From: Magicicada septendecula
Lineage: Eukaryota; Arthropoda; Insecta; Hemiptera; Cicadidae
DNA: 64,000 bases
Direction of reading: 5' to 3'
Assembly: GCA_034769895.1 (NCBI GenBank)
Contig: CM068373.1
Coordinates: 283,683,379-283,747,378, forward strand
Part shown: one piece after another, positions 56,930-64,000 of the stretch
Numbering within the stretch: position 1 is the first letter of the stretch
Layout of the letters: each line of letters opens with the position of its first letter
Position numbers and translations under genes: made by a program
The notes under the pieces: model-generated
What the model was told of the DNA's origin: nothing
The model's database searches: none
The model's input: only the letters and a program-made list of their open reading frames with translations

Positions 56930-57175
56930 CAGTCAAACATAACAACGAGACTCTGTGAAATATTGCCGCTGGAGCCGCTTGCTGTAGAAGAGGACAACGA
57001 AACGAAGAGGACACCACGAAGGAGTGAAGCTGTAGAAGAGGACGACGAGACGAAGAGGACGCCAGGACGAAGAGGACGCAAGGACGAAGAGGACACCAGG
57101 AAGGAGTGACACTGAAGAAGAGGACGCCAGTACGGGACCGACGAGACGAGAGGAGGACGTTGCAGCAAACAAGTA
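56930..57175 (+). repeat. GAAGAGGAC-rich irregular repeat
   Basis: Repeated words GAAGAGGACGACGAGACG, GAAGAGGACGCCAGGACG and GAAGAGGACACCA. The inverse word (GTCCTCTTCGTCC) occurs in the minus-strand LTR-like block near 54660, so both may come from related LTR leader regions. Confidence 0.6.
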
Positions 57176-57371
57176 AAATCGATTTATATTATCGAACAAT
57201 ACAAACAATTAAATATATTATCAATACATGACAATTTAAAATACATTATACATCTTTAAAAACAATATTTGTGTATAATAAATAATTTTTCATCTCCTCC
57301 ATAATAGACTTGTATATGATTTTTACACACTCACAATATCCTTATTAGAATAATAAAGTTTGATCTGTTGC

Positions 57372-57372
57372 A

Positions 57373-57416
<44 letters not shown>
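57372..57416. repeat. (AT)n tract, left half
   Basis: AT run ending at the insertion point. With 60451-60489 it forms one original microsatellite inside the LTR. Confidence 0.85.
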
Positions 57417-57420
<4 letters not shown>

Positions 57421-60400
57421 ACAACCCCCCGCTTACGTACGTGTTTAAAAATTCCGTCACACGTTGATTATCTTTTATTTATAACCTTGGTTGTTAAATA
57501 GTTTTTATTTTTTTATTTAATTGGTTGATTTGATTAGTATATTTTGTTTAATTAATTTGTATTAGTTAATTAATTAAGTATTGCAATCTCTGTTAATCGA
57601 ATGTGGTTCACTTCGGAGTTCACTTGAAGTTCAGTAGCACTTCCGTAGACCTAGATCGTCTGTGTACAGTAAAGTGTTGTTTGACAAAATTATTAAGTAA
57701 TTAAAACCTTCACGTACCTTTGGTGTAGCACTGGTAGGTTAGTTCTGTCTGTACTGGTTGTTCAGATGGTCTCAGTATGTTATTATACTATTGATTTGTC
57801 AAAACGGTATAACTGCACTGTTTGTAAGTAAGTGAGTTAAATTGATTTTACTTGGGCGCCATATGGAATCGCAAGTTCTTACTCCATAAAAAGAATTTAT
57901 ACAAAGAAAAAAATAAATAAATTTAATTGATGTTAAATTATTTCTTTGATTGAGTAATTAAAATAATTTAATTAATTATTTTCCTTCTGGTTTGTTTATG
58001 TATTTAAACTGTTGGCGCTTCACACGTCCAAGCCGCCAATGTTTGAGTGCCTTGAAATAGCAGCTCTTTTAATTGAGAAAAATAATTAATAACTGTTTCA
58101 ATAATTGCTTACAACGTTTGTTAAATAACAATTTACTTGTTTATTGCTCACAACGTGCTTACTTTAACTTTATACATTCAAATTAACAATAATAATGGAT
58201 TTCAATCTCTCCTAACCCAGAAGGTTGGCAATGATAACTCTAATTATTGGTTTGTTTATTTACAAAATATTTATAACTCAAGGGTGAATTCTTTTAAACT
58301 ACAGATTAAAATACCTATGCCTCGAGTTACGATGCTTTACAAGAGTCGAATTTAATATGTTAGACACCTTTAATATATTCAGATTGATTGACGAAATGTT
58401 CGTCTAACCTCTACAAAGTTTGAGCTTAACTATGGTTAGCCTAGTACATGAATTATTATATTTGGAATCGTATAATTCCTCTTTAAAAAAGTATAGACAG
58501 TGCTTATTACTTATAGTATTAATGTTTTTGCGTTAGTACATGAGTGTATTATTTCTTATACTAGTCGCATAATATTCATACACTGTAATCATATATTGCA
58601 CGGTACTCCCTGTTTTATAATCGCTTTGGATTATTCTTTAATTCACTTTACGATCGGGTACACTGATCGTACACTTCACTTTTACACGAATGAACGATGA
58701 TTACTTCTTGAAATTAAATACTTGGTTAGGTACTTCACCTAACCTCGTTCTTTTTATTTCGCACAACTAGTAAAATGAACACTACTTGTTGCGATGCACT
58801 TTAAAAGGTATTTACTTCTTCACTGTTGTTGTTTAATAAGATTTGATGAAAATTTAGATCTGGAGTCCTGTAGTAACTGCTGGAATTAAATTTGACAAAA
58901 TGTGTTTCTCCTCACTCGTACAACCCTATATATAGTCTGCTGAAAATCCCCCTAGGCAGCGACAATTAATTTTTGAAGTAATTTTTTGATTGACTAAAAA
59001 TGACGTCGTTGATGCGGTCATTCTATTTTTAGCACTTACATAATTGTTTTTAAGCGTGAGTCTTATTATTGTTGGTGTTACTTGTAACCATCCAAAATTC
59101 ACAAAATTTCTCATATTTATGTTTATATCTCAGTTATACTAATTACAATTTTGGTTATATTACTAGCATCGTATTGCTCATTCCTTTCTGGTTATTTTGA
59201 TATGAATAGAGGCCAGTTTAGATACATCTTTCGTTAATAAAATCTATCTTAAATATTGCATTGTTTTCAAATGCCTTCTGCTACATTTTGCAGATTCTAT
59301 TTTAATATTTTTAACATTGATTCAACTCTCCTTAATTTCTATTTTGAACACAATTATCTTATTGAAATTAACATATAATTATTTAAAATTGCTGCATCCA
59401 GCTGAACATTAACAATCATTATAACATATTTGTTTATTATTGTTTAATGGCTTCCTTACTTCATTATTACTTATTCAAAACTATTCTTACTTCCTGAACT
59501 TATTATACTAGACATTGGTTTGAGATTTACACCTTTTTCATTACTATTATATCTACATTTTTCTATACTCTTTATTATACATGATTATGATTTTCATAAT
59601 CTGTTTGGTCATCATTGGTTTGTCTCTCATTTCAAGTTTCTTTTCATTATGGACTCCACATAAGTTGTGGGTCATTACTTTGAGTTTTTATTATATTATT
59701 TATTATTTATTGAGTCATCTTAACTCATCTTATGCCAGTCTCCTAGTTTACACAATTCATAATAAGGTTTTGTTCACCTTGACTGATAATATTTCTTTCT
59801 ACAAAAAATTACACTCTTATAACATCTTTAAATACGTATAGTTTTTACATTGTTGATTACATTGATATCATATTATTATTAGAATATCTATAATTTGTTC
59901 TCTCATTAATTATTCTATTAGCATTATTCATTATGCCTTAGCATACCCTTCTTTGAAGGCTGATCTAACATTGAGATTATACTGTTAACCTTATTTTAAT
60001 AATGGTTCATTTATTATAATTCTTTCATAGTTCATAATTATCAATAATACATTTCCTTTTGTTTGTTATTCAAATTATTACTTTTCTATTTACTCAGCTA
60101 GTGTGCTGTTTATAATACATGTTATAAACATCATTTCTTTCACCTTATACTACTTATGGTGTTTTACTTTATTTAATGGTTTGTTACGCTCACTTAACTA
60201 TCTATTTGGGAACTTGTCTTGGCCAATGTCTCGGTCAAATCGTCTGGTTATGTTGTACTGTCATTTTATGCTGATAGTAGATTTACTACTGTTCATTTGA
60301 ATGTCTTATTTCTTTCCATTCTCTGATGATTTATGATTTTAATTCTATTATATACTTCATCGTTACCTAGACTTGGTTCTTATTCATAATTAATTTGGTA

Positions 60401-60447
60401 TTATTCTCTTCTGGTCGTTTTAAGAGTATGGAACGTTTTGTGACGTT

Positions 60448-60450
<3 letters not shown>
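57417..60450 (-). mobile_element. ~3-kb LTR-like insertion inside the AT tract of the second LTR
   Basis: Bounded by (AT)n on both sides. On the minus strand it runs TGTAACGTCAC...GGGGGGTTGTAACA, the TGT...ACA ends of an LTR. A minus-strand TATATATAG box (58928-58936) is near the middle, and AATAAA (minus strand, ~57478) lies ~60 bases before the end, where a polyadenylation site should be. No open frame of note; multi-hydrophobic short frames reflect AT bias. Best read as a very long solo LTR, but not proved. Confidence 0.5.

Positions 60451-60489
<39 letters not shown>
60451..60489. repeat. (AT)n tract, right half
   Basis: AT run between the 3-kb insertion and the rest of the LTR (TAACGCACC...). 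Confidence 0.85.
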
Positions 60490-60490
<1 letters not shown>

Positions 60491-62579
60491 CGCACCAAAT
60501 CCCATAGATTTGGGGTTATATGTAGAAAGTTTTAAAAACCAAGTATAAAATAAATTTAAATCGATAGAACCATATCTCGCGCTGTAGCGAGCATTCCAAG
60601 CAATTGTAAACGCCCGGCGGATATGTTCCGTTGGCGTTATGTAACCACGCACACGCACCGTTATAAATTAGGGATACGCCCTAACTTTAAAACATTAATA
60701 TTTCGGAAACGAATAAATATAGGCAAAATCCAAAATAGCCAAAATGTTTACCGAAATATTAAGAATACGGTGTGCGAATTTCATTAAATATAATTAAAGA
60801 GTTAATGAGCTAATTCATTTTATTTAAATAAATTCTATAGTAAGTGAGATAGGGAGTTCAAATTTGGATATGTTATAATTGTAAAAGTTACGAATCAAAT
60901 ATATATGTTAGATTAAGCATAACTTGGCTTGCAGCCAAGATAATCGCAATACAAATTGCAACCGGACATCCGACCGACAATTGGTTCCGGTGTATTCCAG
61001 AATATTAAAAATAATAATAATTCTCGGACTGAGAATTTTCGTTCTCGTAATATTTTTCGTTTTCGTAATATTTTTCGTTCTCACGGAATGAGGTGACTAA
61101 GTTTTAAGTAGAAGGGAGAATGTTTCAGCCAATCAGATCATTCTAAAAATTTTGAACAACCGTTGATTTCGGGCTGAACGCTCTTCACTCTTCTGTTGGC
61201 GATCAAACTGTCTACACACACACTCTCTTCTGTTAGCGTTCACGCAGTCAACACATACTCTTCAATCAGGACTTAAACAGTGAACACACACACACACTTC
61301 TGTAAAGTATCAACTTGAGAACAACATAGACACTCTTCAACAACGACTGGACCGTGACGACGTCTACGTGCGATAGTCTTATTCATCAACAAATAAACGT
61401 ACAGCGCAATACACCCAAACTGTTGGCGTACGCATATAAGAGATCGACAATATACTACGAGAAGTCACGTCCAGACTACAACAGAGCGAGGCCGTCTAAA
61501 TCGTGGTACGAGCTGAAGAACTGATGACGCAGAGCTACACCCGAGACGAGGTACACACACACACACACACACACACAGTGCAGAGTATCCGGATCGAGGG
61601 CCTGAAGCAGTTGCAGCAGTTAAACAACTGACGTTAAATCCATCAACAGTTGCTGAAGGAACCGAGTTGCTGATCCCTGAACTCTTCGTTGGAACCCAGG
61701 ACGCAGCGGAAATCATCGCCACTAGCTGATTGGACTAGGACATCGAGGGACCCCAGAGGACATCTTCGAGAACTTCAGTATTAGGAAAGTCAAAGTCATT
61801 TATACATTTTTATATAAAAAAAACATTTTTCTTTCTTTTGTTAAATCAATTGTAAAGTCAATTTCATTCAGATGCCTATAAAAACAGAGACTCTAAGTTA
61901 ATAAGAACTTCAATATTGTGATAATCTGTAGAACAAGTATAAGTTAATTAAGAAGAAATAGATAAGAAGCAGAGTAGATAAAAAGCGCTATACAAATTTT
62001 AATATTAAATCACTTAAGAAACTTATACTGCAGTATACGTGAAACCAATCACAAAGTAAATAAAAAGCACGTAGAACAAGATTCACGGCTAATTTATTTA
62101 AGAGTATTTTAAAAGCATTCTGAAATAGTAAAATCAATATTAAAATCTTGAAAAATCATTAATTAAATTATTTAAATAATTAACTTTGAAGGTAATAATA
62201 AACAAGTTCGAATAAATTCATATTTATAAGCTTTCCTTCTGAAAGCTAATATTCATTCTAAAAACATTAATCAAATTACTCATTACTCTTTAGTACGTAA
62301 AAATTACATTAGGTATAAGTTTTTCATTTTATGTGCTATTAGAATAATAAACCCCAATTTTATACCCGACACTGTTTTGTTATTGCTGTACTCCAAAATC
62401 TACCAACATCACAAAACTATTCACAATAATTATAACGATTCACTTTGTGCTTGTACTTTTGAATTAATCTACTTGCGAATTCAAATCACAAATTCCTACG
62501 GCCCTAGTCGGAAGAAGAAGACGCAAGAACGCACAGCAGGTAGGTCAGTTCACACACACCATAACAGTAAAGTTATAAA

Positions 62580-62599
62580 TGTCGCCCTGAACTTGGGGC
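62580..62599 (+). promoter_or_regulatory. Primer-binding-site-like sequence after the second LTR
   Basis: TGTCGCCCTGAACTTGGGGC follows the LTR end after one A, as at 54-71. It matches TGGCGCCCAACGTGGGGC with a 2-base insertion and two changes. Only ~40 bases of element-like DNA follow, so this LTR is a remnant of a longer copy and not a simple solo LTR. Confidence 0.6.
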
Positions 62600-62694
62600 T
62601 TCCCGAAGTTAACAAAGTTTGATTAGTTATAATATATATAGTGTTTCATTCAAAACAGTGATCGAGTTCGGCAGCTAAGGGACATTTCTATAAA

Positions 62695-62995
62695 TAGTAA
62701 CAATAACAATAATAATAATAATAATAATAATACTCATGACTCTTTTTAACGCCCAAGCAGTCTATGAATTAGACAGGGGCAGCTGCTTTATATGTGAGGC
62801 GTTCGGCGTACAAGGAGGGTATTGTGGCCAGCACTGCGCCTCGGCCGCCGCATACTACTCTAGTATGTCGTCCCAGGTAGATTGAGTCGACGGCCTGTAG
62901 ACTGAAGAACTCACCCTGACTTTATAATGTTACTGGAGAATCGAAGCCGAGACCTCTAGATTAGTTGACTACCAAGGCCTTCCGTATTCATTTCT
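62695..62995 (-). mobile_element. tRNA-headed SINE-like element
   Basis: On the minus strand, GGTAGTCAACTAATC (D-arm and anticodon-arm like) is followed by GGTCTCGGCTTCGATTCTCC, close to a tRNA T-arm/B box, then ~200 bases of unrelated body and a tail of ATT repeats (62700-62733). Head, body and simple tail in this order suggest a tRNA-derived SINE. Family unknown; no second copy in the window. Confidence 0.45.
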
Positions 62996-63867
62996 GCAAC
63001 TTCCTACTCCTTCCGAGCACGTCGTATTCATCTATATATTACTTTTTCCAACGTAGAGAGCTAGCGAAATCGTCTTCCTCGAAACAGTAGGTTTGCTCCA
63101 TTTTATCACACTCCATAAGACCGTTTTCAACATAAAATTTACATATAGGACAAGGATTGCTCGCTTTATAGTACACGGTATACAATTTTAAATGAAAAAT
63201 AAATCCTTTTATCTGCTATTCCTTAAAAACAATTATTTTTTTCCATTGGAAAATATCTGTTGAGACTAATGTGTTCACATTTTTTCGTTGAACACACAAC
63301 AACGCTTGTGAATAAAAATCGGCTATAAAAGTGACAAATGTAAGCAGATTGAACACACGATTCAGAAGGCAGTGGTAGTGTAGCAAACAAATTGTACTGA
63401 ATAGGCCTCAACGATTATTTAAATGTCACGGCTCCGTTTTTGCATGTCATTGAATGTTTACTGTACGCATATTGTGAACGAAAGAGTTGGTTCCCTGGAT
63501 AACAAAGTGTTATTGAACGTTTGTTGTCGATCAATCAAGTGGAAGCTGCCTCGTGTTGTGGAATATATAACGTATGACTCGCATAAACAAATTGGGTAGC
63601 TTGTCAGCCGGGTAAAATTTATCTGTTTATAAGTTAATAAGTAAAATTTGTATACTGTTTTATGTGCCTCTGAAGATAATAGACAACTTTATTGAACGAA
63701 GCGAATTTTTACTTTTAACCAAACCGTTTTATATTTGTCTGTCTGTCTTTATGTTTGCTAAAGTCTTATGATAACTTTTGGATCTATTAACCAAGTTCCG
63801 TAAAACTTGGCATGCGTATCCATGCTTTTAGACCACAAACTGCTATTGTTTTTGAGATCCATCAATA
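62996..63867. other. No gene; dispersed repeat end at 63730-63860
   Basis: AT-rich. The last part (TGTCTGTCTTTATG, GATAACTTTTGGATC, CGTAAAACTTGGCATGCG, TTTTGAGATCCATC) matches 36060-36200. Confidence 0.45.
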
Positions 63868-64000
63868 GGCAAGGTGTTGCCTCTTCCGCCTTCAAAAAAC
63901 CTCCAGACATCTCTTCCTGGATCTACCCACACACCTGTGTCCTATAGGTTTGTATTTTTAGACTTTATGGCCAATCTGCAACCTGACATTCTTTCTAAGT
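63868..64000 (-). pseudogene. LINE C-terminal fragment, cut by window end
   Basis: Matches 45677-45815 closely (AGGCAAGGTG, CATCTCTTCCTG, TCTACCCACACACCTGTGTC, CTGACATTCTTT). The minus strand encodes the degraded 'RM...RLA...GRRCVGR.RK.W' ending seen there. Confidence 0.65.

Larger units (their letters stand above)
57366..62578 (+). repeat. Second LTR related to the first gypsy element, split by an insertion
   Basis: TGTTGCAATATATA at 57366 matches the LTR start TGTGGGAATATATA. The LTR then resumes after an inserted ~3-kb element at about 60451. TATAACGCACCAAAT, TTTGGGGTTATATGT, GAGGCCGTCTAAATC, a (CA)n run (61554-61578) and CCCTAGTCGGAAGAA follow in the order of 5824-7855. It has AATAAA at 62346 and ends AAGTTATAA at 62578. 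Without the insert it is ~2.18 kb. Confidence 0.8.

Noticed and set aside
55590..57865. TGGCGCC at 55590 and its inverse at 57856 as primer binding sites
   Set aside because: Only 7-8 bases match and no LTR end directly adjoins; not enough to call.
59581..60300. Hydrophobic short frames that look like membrane proteins
   Set aside because: AT-rich DNA gives Phe/Ile/Leu/Tyr-rich frames; no start context, homology or codon bias supports a gene.

Overview
The window looks like a piece of a large, repeat-rich animal nuclear genome, most likely an insect. The reasons are an AT-rich background, many decayed non-LTR (LINE) reverse-transcriptase 3' ends of kinds common in insects, LTR promoters with a TATA box followed by a TCAGT arthropod initiator, a Merlin transposase, a Helitron-like element and tRNA-type SINE features. 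I see no convincing host protein-coding gene. The species cannot be named from this sequence.

Layout. 1-7855 is an almost complete Ty3/gypsy LTR retrotransposon: the last 52 bases of the 5' LTR, a tRNA-Lys-type primer binding site, gag, an in-phase A AAA AAC -1 slippery heptamer, pol split by one extra frame break (protease-RT, then RNase H-integrase), and a 2.03-kb 3' LTR. 7856-27300 is a LINE/LTR graveyard: RTE-like, jockey-like and RNaseH/Zn-knuckle LINE ends, several copies of one ~500-bp LTR family, and a duplicated ~960-bp repeat. 27308-29692 is a TIR-bounded DNA element holding a 158-bp tandem array and a nested mini-element. 30367-31619 is a Helitron-like element built on a ~128-bp tandem array. 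33.6-38.9 kb holds another LTR, LINE ends, a perfect 74-bp-arm palindrome and two head-to-head palindromic mini-elements. 43.2-44.9 kb is a decayed Merlin element with long inverted repeats. 45-50 kb has more LINE ends and another LTR. 52.2-52.8 kb is a near-perfect palindrome. 54-62.6 kb contains LTR-like blocks, a 13-unit 23-bp minisatellite, and a second, diverged LTR related to the first element, split by a ~3-kb LTR-like insertion in its AT tract. A tRNA-headed SINE and a LINE end close the window.

The most interesting signal is a set of short, often palindromic repeats (14.4, 18.2-19.6, 27.5, 36.4, 36.9 and 52.3 kb). Four are flanked by 12-15-bp direct repeats that look like target-site duplications. 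Most of them carry a recurring motif: CTGANGA-like box, hairpin, GAAACG(Y). This resembles a minimal hammerhead ribozyme with a palindromic stem III, as described for Penelope-like elements and metazoan retrozymes. The match is imperfect, because 1-2 bases lie between the CTGANGA box and stem II, so it is offered as a hypothesis.
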